This document shows positions 1 to 5,291 of a DNA stretch of 8,497 nucleotides, piece after piece. The notes below the pieces were generated by a model. It saw only the letters and a program-made list of their open reading frames with translations. It made no database searches and was not told the origin of the DNA. This stretch comes from Chloroflexia bacterium. Its GTDB lineage: Bacteria > Chloroflexota > Chloroflexia > QHBQ01 > JADMIH01. Location: contig JAICKM010000274.1 in NCBI GenBank assembly GCA_025927935.1, positions 1 through 8,497 on the forward strand. The letters are read 5' to 3'. The position numbers and the translations under genes are program-made. Within the stretch, counting starts at the first letter, position 1. Every line of letters begins with the position of its first letter.

Positions 1-34
1 CGGTGATGTAGCGGGTCAGCGCGGCTTCGTCCAT
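1..34 (-). CDS. 5' end of a divergent hypothetical gene, cut by the window edge
   Basis: The minus strand has an ATG at 34-32 followed by an open frame that reads MDEAALTRYIT before leaving the window. The start is supported by a strong ribosome binding site, GAGGAGGG (minus strand of 45-52), ten bases upstream. Eleven residues are too few to assign a family. The gene diverges from the MerR-type regulator at 265, and the gap contains two operator-like elements, so it is a plausible target of that regulator. That is inference from the usual divergent layout of MerR genes and their targets. Confidence 0.6.
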   Translation of the reverse strand, partial: MDEAALTRYIT

Positions 35-71
35 GGCTAGGGGTCCCTCCTCACTTGGGTTCCGATGCTTC

Positions 72-116
72 TAACTACAACCCTATTGTACAACTCAGAT
101 GCAATAGTTGAGGGTT
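72..116. promoter_or_regulatory. Operator-like element, copy 1
   Basis: The element reads TAACTAC (72-78), then CAACT (91-95), ten bases, and AGTTG (106-110) running into TTGAGGGTT (108-116). CAACT-N10-AGTTG is an inverted repeat. The same order of motifs recurs at 211-260. CCTCAA/TTGAGG half-sites are known in operators of some MerR-family proteins such as SoxR, which fits the adjacent regulator. On the minus strand TACAAT (90-85) lies within the element and could be the -10 box of the divergent gene, about 50 bases before its start. No good -35 is visible, as in many activator-dependent promoters. Confidence 0.5.
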
Positions 117-198
117 GGGGCGGACCTGTCGTCGTGCCTGCCGCCGCCCCGTGGCACCGGTAGGCAGGATACCGGGCACACAAGCCGCCGCCATGATG

Positions 199-204
199 TA
201 AAAT
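199..204 (+). promoter_or_regulatory. Possible -10 box for the MerR-type gene
   Basis: TAAAAT matches the -10 consensus at five of six positions and lies about 60 bases before the start at 265. No convincing -35 hexamer sits 16-19 bases upstream, so this is a weak call. Transcription from here would pass through operator copy 2, allowing autoregulation. Confidence 0.3.
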
Positions 205-210
205 AGCGAG

Positions 211-260
211 TAACTACCCGCTAAAGATGGGAGCAACTCTCCAGGAAGTAGTTGAGGGTT
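211..260. promoter_or_regulatory. Operator-like element, copy 2, overlapping the MerR-type gene's ribosome binding site
   Basis: TAACTAC (211-217), CAACT (234-238), eleven bases, AGTTG (250-254) and TAGTTGAGGGTT (249-260) repeat the motif order of copy 1, with spacing differing by a few bases. The final GAGGG (254-258) lies six bases before the ATG at 265 and so doubles as the Shine-Dalgarno sequence. A protein bound here could block transcription or translation start of the regulator gene. Confidence 0.5.
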
Positions 261-264
261 TGAC

Positions 265-999
265 ATGATGGTTCGCGACTATCTGCGGACAAGCGACCTC
301 GCTCAGGCGGAGCACATCAGCGTCCAACAGGTGCGTAACTACGAAGCCGCGGGCTTGATCCCGCCCGCCGAGCGCAGCGCCGGGGGCTATCGCCGCTACA
401 CCCCAACACACCTGGCGGCGCTGCAAACCGCCCGCGCGCTGGCCGGGGCCTATGGCCGGCAGCGCACGCAGACGCTGATGCAGGCCGTGCATGAGGGGCA
501 ACTCGCTGTCGCCCTGGCGCTCATCGATCAGCGCCACGCAGAACTGGCCGCCCGGCGGCGCCAGGTGGAGCAAACGCGGGCAGCTTTGACCACGCTTGCG
601 GCGCAAGCCCCGCCGCCGCCCGGCGCCCGCCACGGGCCGGGGCTGCACGTGGGCGCGGCGGCCCGCCAGATGGGGGTGCGCGTTTCGGCGCTGCATTTCT
701 GGGAGCAGCAGGGGCTGTTGCACCCAGTCCGCGACCCGCACAGCCAATATCGCGTCTATGACGAGCCGCAAATGCGCCGCCTGCGGGTGGTGGTTCTGCT
801 GCGGGAGGCGGGCTACGATTTCCCCGCGATCCGCCTGGCACTCGATGAGCTGGCCGCGGGCCGGACCGAGAAGGCCCTCGCCGCTGTGGACCGGCGCCGC
901 GCCGACCTCGCCCACACAAGCTGGGCCTGTCTGGCTGCGCTGGCCGCGTTCCAGGCGTATATCCGCGAGTTTTGGCCGGAGCTTGGCGCCGCTTTCTGA
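265..999 (+). CDS. MerR-family transcriptional regulator with two MerR HTH domains
   Basis: A cytoplasmic DNA-binding regulator of 244 residues. The N-terminal unit (about residues 6-75) has the MerR pattern: an HTH, then VRNYEAAGLIPP and a wing with GGYRRYTPTHL. After a helical and proline-rich linker (about 76-125), a second MerR-like unit (about 126-195) follows, with VSALHFWEQQGLLHP and QYRVYDEPQMRRLRVV. A usual MerR protein has one such unit plus a dimerisation helix and an effector domain; here the second HTH replaces an obvious effector domain, and no metal-binding cysteine cluster is visible. The start is ATG 265 or ATG 268; GAGGG at 254-258 suits 265. The gene is divergent from the partial gene at 1-34, with two operator-like elements between them, suggesting control of that gene and of itself. 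The effector is unknown. Confidence 0.9.
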   Translation: MMVRDYLRTSDLAQAEHISVQQVRNYEAAGLIPPAERSAGGYRRYTPTHLAALQTARALAGAYGRQRTQTLMQAVHEGQLAVALALIDQRHAELAARRRQVEQTRAALTTLAAQAPPPPGARHGPGLHVGAAARQMGVRVSALHFWEQQGLLHPVRDPHSQYRVYDEPQMRRLRVVVLLREAGYDFPAIRLALDELAAGRTEKALAAVDRRRADLAHTSWACLAALAAFQAYIREFWPELGAAF

Positions 1000-1091
1000 C
1001 GCGGTTTACCACACCCCATGCCGGACTGGACCGGCCAACTTTGCCCCCACTCCACTCCCGGCCCGCCGCGGCCGGCAGCCGGCATAGCAAA

Positions 1092-1121
1092 CGGGTGGGC
1101 CAGATTGCTCCGGCCCACCCG
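1092..1121. terminator. Hairpin between convergent genes, probable bidirectional terminator
   Basis: CGGGTGGGCC (1092-1101) and GGCCCACCCG (1112-1121) form a perfect ten-base-pair stem around a ten-base loop. It lies 93 bases after the MerR-type stop and 54 bases after the PepSY-protein stop on the other strand. The flanks are only weakly T-rich on either strand (GTCTGTGTT on plus, TTTGCT on minus), so termination efficiency is uncertain. Confidence 0.6.
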
Positions 1122-1175
1122 CGTCTGTGTTATGTAGCGCCTTTCGTCAGCGCCGGGAACCTATTGCCCGCCGGA

Positions 1176-1958
1176 CTAGCTGTTCGGCGTGCTGTTCGGC
1201 GTGGTGTTCGGGGCGCCGTTGGGCGGGCCGTTCGGGGCGCTACCCGGTGCGCCACCGCGCGGGCCTCCGTGCGGGCCGCCGTGCTGATCGGTGCCCGCGG
1301 CTTCGACGGCGATAACCGCGCCGGTCTTCGCGTTCACGGTGACGCCGCCGCCGTTGGTGAAGTCTACGTCCCAGAACACGGTGCCGTTGTCGTCGCCGAG
1401 GCGGCTGTGGTCGATGGTGTTACCGGGGCTGGCGGCCAGCGCGGCCTTTTCCGCGTCCGCCTGCGAGACGGTGGCCTGGGCCGCCAGCGCGGCCTGGTCG
1501 CCGCCGCCGCCATGTCCGCCCTTCGGCCCGCCCTGGTCGGTGCCCGCGGCTTCGACGGCGATGACGGCGCCCGTCTGGGCGTCGATCTTAACCCCGCCGC
1601 CGTTGGTGAAATCGACATCCCAGAACGCCGTGCCGTTGTCATTGGCTAACTGCGTGTGGTCGATGGTGTTGCCCGGACTGGCGGCCAGCGCGGCCTGTTC
1701 GGCTTGCTGCTGGGTGATGGCGGGCGCCGGGGCCTGCGCGGGCGCCTGCGCCGGGGCCGGCGCCACCGGGACGGTGGACGACCCCGTAGCCGGCGTGGTG
1801 GCCGGCGCCGCGGGCTGCGCCGGCGCGACCGTGGCGGTAGCCGTGGCCGGGATAGTTTGGGCCGACGCCTGATTGGCGCCCACCACGCTCCCGGCGAGCA
1901 TCCCCAGCCCGAGCAGGGCCACGGCGGCCGTTGAACCGATGATTGACTTGCTGTTCAT
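1176..1958 (-). CDS. Secreted protein with two PepSY domains
   Basis: A 260-residue exported protein. Residues 1-33 form a signal peptide: basic start MNSK, a hydrophobic core AAVALLGLGMLAG and an ASA-Q site at 31-34. A Pro/Ala/Thr-rich linker follows (about 35-80). Two PepSY units (81-142 and 164-225) share 48 of 62 residues and include FWDVDFTNGGGV and TGAVIAVEAAGTDQ, typical of PepSY ('...V.FWDVDF...V.VDA.TG.V'). A Gly/His-rich spacer separates them. The tail is Gly-rich and ends in five tetrapeptide repeats of the APNG/TPNS type. AGGAG (1968-1964 on minus) lies five bases before the ATG. PepSY domains occur in peptidase propeptides and secreted proteins and are thought to bind or inhibit proteases; the partner here is unknown. 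The protein stands alone, convergent with the MerR-type gene. Confidence 0.88.
   Translation of the reverse strand: MNSKSIIGSTAAVALLGLGMLAGSVVGANQASAQTIPATATATVAPAQPAAPATTPATGSSTVPVAPAPAQAPAQAPAPAITQQQAEQAALAASPGNTIDHTQLANDNGTAFWDVDFTNGGGVKIDAQTGAVIAVEAAGTDQGGPKGGHGGGGDQAALAAQATVSQADAEKAALAASPGNTIDHSRLGDDNGTVFWDVDFTNGGGVTVNAKTGAVIAVEAAGTDQHGGPHGGPRGGAPGSAPNGPPNGAPNTTPNSTPNS
1179..1238 (-). repeat. Tetrapeptide-repeat tail of the PepSY protein (12-bp period)
   Basis: The last 20 residues divide into five units: APNG, PPNG, APNT, TPNS, TPNS. At DNA level GTTCGGCGT recurs with a 12-base period. Such a short in-frame period can change copy number by slippage without breaking the frame. The low-complexity, Asn/Pro-rich tail is probably disordered outside the cell. 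Confidence 0.65.
1291..1695 (-). repeat. In-gene duplication of the PepSY unit
   Basis: Bases 1291-1446 and 1540-1695 are diverged direct copies offset by 249 bases, exactly 83 codons. Both begin GTGCCCGCGGCTTCGACGGC and end GCGGCCAGCGCGGCC on the plus strand. They encode the conserved parts of the two PepSY units, so the gene grew by an in-frame tandem duplication. Confidence 0.85.
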
Positions 1959-2008
1959 GTTCGCTCCTTATGCTTCTCATCATTGCATGTGCTTGATCCG
2001 TTTGCCGG

Positions 2009-2030
2009 GTCGCGCGTCGTTTCGCGCGAC
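2009..2030 (-). promoter_or_regulatory. Hairpin upstream of the PepSY gene
   Basis: GTCGCGCG (2009-2016) and CGCGCGAC (2023-2030) form an eight-base-pair GC-rich stem with a six-base loop, about 50 bases upstream of the PepSY-protein start. Depending on where transcription begins it is either a leader-RNA hairpin or an operator dyad. No clear promoter was found: TAGACT just upstream on the minus strand is a weak -10 candidate. Confidence 0.4.
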
Positions 2031-2118
2031 ACCATTAGTCTAGCGCGCAGGCATTAAGGAACGGCAGGCGGATCATTAGAGATGGGTGAGCTTGCGGGGC
2101 AGCATCCGAGCGGGGGAG

Positions 2119-2225
2119 CAACCTAACCCCCTGCCTCCCTTCCCGCCGCGGGAAGAGGGAACGCGCCTATCGAATGGGAACGCGACTCCCCTCTCCGCGG
2201 CGGGGCGGGGTCAGGGGTTAGGTTG
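2119..2225. repeat. ~107-bp palindromic intergenic repeat
   Basis: Perfect 12-base outer arms, CAACCTAACCCC (2119-2130) and GGGGTTAGGTTG (2214-2225), enclose imperfect inner arms that share CCCGCCGCGG and its complement. The centre holds two direct copies of GGGAACGCG (2157-2165 and 2176-2184). The element fills the gap between the PepSY promoter region and the end of the phosphotransferase gene, whose stop lies 14 bases away, so its transcript could fold into a long hairpin ending that operon. There is no reading frame or transposase. It resembles the CCTAACCCC...GGGGTTAGG palindromes common in intergenic DNA of some bacterial groups (recalled, not searched). Confidence 0.75.
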
Positions 2226-2238
2226 GCCGGGCGGGTGC

Positions 2239-3210
2239 TCAGGCGTCAAGCATGGCGCAGTAGTGGCGCACCCAGACGGCGGCGGCGGCGTCCTCCCGCC
2301 AGGCGGCGAGGGTCCACCACATGTAGCGCAGGGCGGTGTAACGGGCGGCGACGCGCCACCGGGCGTAGAAGGCCCGCGGAGCGAGGGCGCGACCCTGGGC
2401 GGCCAGGGCGGCGCGGTAGTGCTCGGCCAGGGCGGGCGTGTGGAAGTGGTGGGGCACGTCCAGGTAGGCCGGGCCGTAGTGCGCCGCCTGCCAATCGACG
2501 AGGTAGACGCCGCCCGCGTGCTGGAGCACGTTGCTGGGGTTGAGATCGGTGTGGACGAGGGTGAGCGCATCGCCCTCGGCGGCCAGCGCGGCCATCTCGT
2601 CCACGATGCGCGTCGCGGCGGCCTCGACGCGCGGCAGTTCGGCGGCAAAGGCGGCGCGAAAGGCCGGGTCGGCAACAGCCCGCTGCCAGGCAGGCCGCCA
2701 GGCGATCTGCTCGATCATGCGGGCGTAGTAGGCGCGGTCGGCGCGGGGCAACCAGGGCAGCTCGGCGCCACGGCCCCAGTTGGCGGCGTGGATGGCGGCC
2801 AGCGTGGCGGCCTCCCGGCGCACCATGGCGCCGGAGATCGGGCCGCGGCTGTCAGGACGGTGGGTGTCGCCCACGTCCTGCATGGCGACGAGGGCCGGGG
2901 CGGCGCTGTCGCCCGCCAGCGTGTGGCTGAAGGGCACGCCAGGCAACCCCTGCGCGTGCAGGTGGGCCAGCGCGCGCCGCTCGACCGGCCCGGCCTCCTT
3001 AGTCACGAGGCGCAGGGTGGCCAGCGGCCCGCCGGCCAGGGTTAGCTCGTAGCGGCGCACGGCGGCGCCCGACGCGCCCGCGCCGATAGGCAGCGCCCGC
3101 ACCCCGATCACGCGCGCCGCTGGGGCGATGTGGCGCGCCACCGTGGCCTGCAACAGGTCGCGCGGCGGAGGCGGCGCGGTCGCCCCGGCCTCGTGCGGCG
3201 GCCCGGTCAC
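2239..3210 (-). CDS. Aminoglycoside/choline-kinase-like phosphotransferase (APH fold)
   Basis: A 323-residue soluble kinase-like protein of the APH/choline kinase superfamily, which transfers phosphate from ATP to a small-molecule hydroxyl. The catalytic loop is HTDLNPSN at 220-227 (the family's HxDxxxxN, D222 the likely base), followed by VDW at 238-240 in place of the DFG-type metal motif. RLVTKEAG (68-75) may hold the ATP-contacting lysine K71. The C-terminal half is helical and rich in Trp, Tyr and Ala, as usual for the substrate-binding lobe. The start is GTG at 3210, overlapping the TAG of the upstream AI-2E gene as TAGTG, so translation is probably coupled; no good ribosome binding site is visible. 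The substrate cannot be read from sequence, and antibiotic resistance should not be assumed since most such genes are of unknown substrate. Confidence 0.85.
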   Translation of the reverse strand: MTGPPHEAGATAPPPPRDLLQATVARHIAPAARVIGVRALPIGAGASGAAVRRYELTLAGGPLATLRLVTKEAGPVERRALAHLHAQGLPGVPFSHTLAGDSAAPALVAMQDVGDTHRPDSRGPISGAMVRREAATLAAIHAANWGRGAELPWLPRADRAYYARMIEQIAWRPAWQRAVADPAFRAAFAAELPRVEAAATRIVDEMAALAAEGDALTLVHTDLNPSNVLQHAGGVYLVDWQAAHYGPAYLDVPHHFHTPALAEHYRAALAAQGRALAPRAFYARWRVAARYTALRYMWWTLAAWREDAAAAVWVRHYCAMLDA

Positions 3211-4580
3211 TACACGCGGGCGTCCGGCACGGGCGCCGTAGGATCGACGGGCGGCGCGTTGCTCGCCGTGCTGGCCGCCGCGGATGCGGCCTTGGTCGCG
3301 GCATCCGCGGCGTCGGTCTCGACGTCGGCCTCGAACTGCGCCTTGAGGTGGGCCTGGTCCTCGGCGATGGAGGCCAGGCGCTCGTTGGGCAGCGGTGCGG
3401 CGGGCGGGGGGGCCGCGGGCTGCTTGCCGCGCCGGCCCAGCACCCGCCGCAGCGCGGGAACGGGCCGTGGGGGCGCGCCGGCGCCCAGCAGTTGCGCCTG
3501 GCCGGTGGCGTCCAGGTAGAGCGCCAGCGCGATGACATAGAGCACGCCGACGATGGGCACGGCGATCAGCGCGCCGCCCAGCCCACCCAGTTCGACCCCG
3601 GCCAGCAGGGCCAGCAGCGCGGCCAGCGGGTGCAGGCCCACCGCGTGCCCGCTGACGCGCGGGACGATGACGTTCGACTCGACCTGCTGCAAGACGATGA
3701 AGTAGATGATGACCCAGAGCACCAGCGGCGGCGGCTGGAAGGCGGCGATGACCACCGCGGGGATCATGCCCAGCACCGGGCCGATCATGGGGATGAACTC
3801 GAACAGGAAGGCTAGCAGGCCGATGACCAGCGGGAACTGCACGCCGAGCACCGCACAGCCCAGACCCGCCAGCACGCCCACGGTCAGCGCGACGATGATC
3901 TGGCCGCGAATGTAGCCGCCCAGCACGCGGTTCAGGGTGGCCTCGATGAAGAACCAGCGCTCCCGCGCGGTGGCCGGCAGGAAGCGCAGCGCCCAGTTGC
4001 GCATACCCGTGCCGTCGAGCAGCAGGTAGAAGGCGATGACCAGCACCAGCATGAAGTCGGTTGCCAGGGTGACGAGGCCGGTCAGCACGCTAAGCGTGCC
4101 GCCGAGCAGGCTGCCGCCCGCACTGGTCACGTAGCTCACCAGTTGGTCGCGCAGGCTGGTCACGTCAAGCGGGATGCCGAGGTCGCGGAAGAAGCCCTCG
4201 ATGCGCGAGAAGGTGTCGCCCGACCCGTTGACCAGCGTGGGCAGCTTATCGACCACGCCCTGCAACTGCGCGGTCAACGGATTGATCAGCAGCACCCCGC
4301 CGAGCACCAGGCCGCCCAGCACCACCAGGTAGATGAGCAAGATGGCGAGGATGCGCGGCAGCCCGCGCCGCTCCAGCCGGTCGATCAGCGGCCCGAACAG
4401 GAAGGCCAGCAGGAATGCGGCCAGCACCAGGATGATGATGTGCAGGAACCGCTCGATGATCGTCCAGGCGATGACGGCCACGGCGGTCCCGGCGATGATG
4501 GTCAGGAAGCCCTGCAACCAGGGATTCAGTCCCAACCGGCTCCAGCGCGACGGGGACTCAGAGGGGGGGGATGTGCTCAT
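3210..4580 (-). CDS. AI-2E family transporter (PF01594-like membrane protein) with a long C-terminal tail
   Basis: A 456-residue inner-membrane protein. Hydrophobic segments run at about 24-42, 45-64, 76-99, 164-188, 228-247, 250-262, 268-282, 285-298 and 315-355. Family signatures are FYLLLDG (184-190), GGYIRGQ (221-227), FEFIPMIGPVLG (260-271) and QQVESNVIVPRVSG (298-311). Members export small molecules or ions (TqsA for autoinducer-2, others Na+/H+), so the substrate is open. Residues about 360-456 form a Pro/Ala-rich, partly helical cytoplasmic extension longer than usual. ATG 4580 is chosen because GAGG (4591-4588 on minus) lies seven bases away and the promoter at 4655-4683 lies upstream of it; the frame stays open to 4778, but that extension runs through the promoter and an intergenic repeat. 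The gene leads an operon with the coupled phosphotransferase. Confidence 0.9.
   Translation of the reverse strand: MSTSPPSESPSRWSRLGLNPWLQGFLTIIAGTAVAVIAWTIIERFLHIIILVLAAFLLAFLFGPLIDRLERRGLPRILAILLIYLVVLGGLVLGGVLLINPLTAQLQGVVDKLPTLVNGSGDTFSRIEGFFRDLGIPLDVTSLRDQLVSYVTSAGGSLLGGTLSVLTGLVTLATDFMLVLVIAFYLLLDGTGMRNWALRFLPATARERWFFIEATLNRVLGGYIRGQIIVALTVGVLAGLGCAVLGVQFPLVIGLLAFLFEFIPMIGPVLGMIPAVVIAAFQPPPLVLWVIIYFIVLQQVESNVIVPRVSGHAVGLHPLAALLALLAGVELGGLGGALIAVPIVGVLYVIALALYLDATGQAQLLGAGAPPRPVPALRRVLGRRGKQPAAPPPAAPLPNERLASIAEDQAHLKAQFEADVETDAADAATKAASAAASTASNAPPVDPTAPVPDARV
4563..4570. repeat. G8 homopolymer near the start of the AI-2E gene
   Basis: Eight consecutive G (C on the coding strand) lie at codons 4-6 of the AI-2E gene, 10 bases after its start codon, within the Ser-Pro-Pro stretch. 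One-base slippage would shift the frame at the very start of the protein. The tract is visible directly; any phase-variation role is inference, and a GC-rich genome has such runs by chance. Confidence 0.5.
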
Positions 4581-4654
4581 ACGGAAACCTCGATCTACTA
4601 CAGCATATGCGCGCCCGGTGCGCCGGCCCTGGTCGCGGCGATGAACGCCGCAGC

Positions 4655-4683
4655 AGTATAGCAAACCCTGTACCACTCGCCAA
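4655..4683 (-). promoter_or_regulatory. Sigma-70-type promoter for the AI-2E/phosphotransferase operon
   Basis: On the minus strand TTGGCG (4683-4678) and TATACT (4660-4655) are separated by exactly 17 bases. This gives a start site near 4648 and a leader of about 68 bases before the ATG at 4580. It is the best-formed promoter in the window and argues against translation starting at 4778. Confidence 0.65.
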
Positions 4684-4700
4684 CCGGCGCCCGGTATTTT

Positions 4701-4775
4701 CACCGCGGAGACGCAGAGAACGCAGAGAATATAACTACGATAAATCATCTCCGCGTGCTTCGCGCCTTCGTGGTG
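4701..4775. repeat. Intergenic repeat A ('CACCGCGGAGACGCAGAG' type)
   Basis: The element starts CACCGCGGAG (4701-4710) and ends CTTCGTGGTG (4766-4775); the two ends are inverted copies at eight of ten positions. Inside, CGCGGAGA (4704-4711) pairs with TCTCCGCG (4748-4755), and ACGCAGAGA is repeated near 4711-4728. It is not coding: its minus-strand translation gives the 'LCVLCVSAVK' peptide often seen in spurious ORFs over this kind of repeat (recalled, not searched). A related copy, inverted, lies at 5292-5418. The element separates the AI-2E promoter from the microprotein genes. Confidence 0.6.
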
Positions 4776-4810
4776 CAATATGGGCCGAAAATGAGCACCG
4801 ATTGGGCTGG

Positions 4811-4837
4811 TTGGTGAGCAATATGGGCGGCTATGCT
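4811..4837 (+). promoter_or_regulatory. Possible promoter for the twin microprotein genes
   Basis: TTGGTG (4811-4816) and TATGCT (4832-4837) are spaced by 15 bases, which is short. The -10 lies in CGGCTATGCT, similar to CGGCTATAAT found before the large regulator (5465-5474) and at 8191-8200. The leader to the first microprotein would be about 57 bases and contains a small imperfect dyad, CTAT...ATAG, at 4859-4871. This is a weak call made because a promoter is expected here. Confidence 0.3.
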
Positions 4838-4900
4838 AAAGGCGAGCAAAGCCACCATCTATCGATCATAGCGCACTACCGGCAAAGGGAGGAACGCACC

Positions 4901-4996
4901 ATGAAAGTCAATCTTTTTCGATACCTGGGCATCGCCATGCTGCTGTTGGGCCTGCTGGCGAACGCCGATGGGTTCGGCGTCATCTGGGGCGCGTAA
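4901..4996 (+). CDS. 31-residue secreted or membrane microprotein 1 (twin of the next gene)
   Basis: An ATG with a very strong ribosome binding site (GGGAGG at 4887-4892, eight bases upstream) opens a 31-codon frame ending TAA. The product begins MKVNLFRY, has a hydrophobic core LGIAMLLLGLLA (9-20) and ends ANA-DGFGVIWGA. It looks like a minimal signal peptide with an Ala-x-Ala site at 20-22, whose cleavage would release the nonapeptide DGFGVIWGA; an uncleaved membrane peptide is the alternative. The next gene encodes a paralogue of identical length. The pair sits upstream of the HTH-STAND-TPR regulator at 5556, so a secreted signalling peptide is an attractive guess. I do not recognise the family. 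Longer in-frame starts upstream (from 4571) are rejected because they run through the intergenic repeat. Confidence 0.72.
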   Translation: MKVNLFRYLGIAMLLLGLLANADGFGVIWGA

Positions 4997-5027
4997 GCAG
5001 CGCCTATCTACGAGCGGAGGAAGAGCC

Positions 5028-5123
5028 ATGAAAACCAAAATCGCGCAGTACGCAGTCGGCACCGCGCTGGTCATGTGCATTCTACTGGGCAGCAACGCGC
5101 TCGGCGTCATCCGGGGCGACTGA
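5028..5123 (+). CDS. 31-residue secreted or membrane microprotein 2 (paralogue of microprotein 1)
   Basis: It begins 31 bases after the first microprotein's stop, with its own strong ribosome binding site (GGAGG at 5016-5020, seven bases before the ATG). The 31-residue product begins MKTKIAQY, has a hydrophobic stretch VGTALVMCILLG (10-21) and ends SNA-LGVIRGD. Aligned to its twin without gaps it shares M1, K2, Y8, L14, L19, G26, V27, I28 and G30, so the C-terminal G-V-I-x-G-x pattern is the conserved part. A signal peptidase site after S-N-A (22-24) would release LGVIRGD. Cys17 lies inside the hydrophobic core and does not form a proper lipobox. The gene is followed 22 bases later by a terminator-like hairpin, closing a two-gene operon. 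Function unknown. Confidence 0.72.
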   Translation: MKTKIAQYAVGTALVMCILLGSNALGVIRGD

Positions 5124-5145
5124 GCGCGGCCCGGCCCAATACCTC

Positions 5146-5177
5146 AAGGCACCTCGCCCCCGCAGGCGGGGTGCTTT
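5146..5177 (+). terminator. Intrinsic terminator after the microprotein operon
   Basis: GCACCTCGCC (5149-5158) pairs with GGCGGGGTGC (5165-5174) over ten base pairs with one G-U, around a six-base loop. The stem can extend through AAG (5146-5148) with TTT (5175-5177). The T-run is short, but position 23 bases after the second stop fits an operon end. It would insulate the microproteins from the downstream regulator gene. Confidence 0.6.
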
Positions 5178-5291
5178 GCCGTGTCCGGGCGGGCGGGGGC
5201 ATTTACCCAGGCGCAAAATCGGTCCCAAGCCGTAGACCCCGGCAGGTGGCGCGGACCATATTATAGCGACGGAGACAATCATGTTTTAATT
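5178..5291 (+). other. Gap with a possible start-codon remnant (ATG-TTT-TAA)
   Basis: No gene is supported here. AT-rich CATATTATAG (5257-5266) is followed by GGAG (5271-5274) and, six bases later, ATG TTT TAA (5281-5289), a two-codon frame. Immediately after, the GC-poor repeat B begins. This may be chance, or a translation start orphaned when the repeat arrived. The plus- and minus-strand frames of about 65 codons across this region look like shadows. Confidence 0.25.

Noticed and set aside
135..166. TGCCTGCCG/CGGTAGGCA hairpin between the two operator-like elements
   Set aside because: A nine-base imperfect stem with a 14-base loop in GC-rich DNA is too weak to call an attenuator.
972..1872. 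Plus-strand frames opposite the PepSY gene
   Set aside because: Their repeats mirror the PepSY duplication; the minus strand has the signal peptide, ribosome binding site and conserved domains.
2086..3045. 319-residue plus-strand frame
   Set aside because: Antisense shadow of the phosphotransferase: Gly/Arg/Val-rich with no domain, and it starts inside the palindromic-repeat gap.
2239..3210. Calling the phosphotransferase an antibiotic resistance enzyme
   Set aside because: Only the general HxDxxxxN fold signature is visible; the substrate lobe matches no specific resistance enzyme I can recognise.
4581..4778. 66-residue N-terminal extension of the AI-2E protein
   Set aside because: It runs through the TTGGCG-17-TATACT promoter and repeat A; ATG 4580 has a good ribosome binding site.
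5100..5120. RGD tripeptide in the tail of microprotein 2 as an integrin-type adhesion motif
   Set aside because: The twin has WGA at this position; a three-residue match is not evidence.
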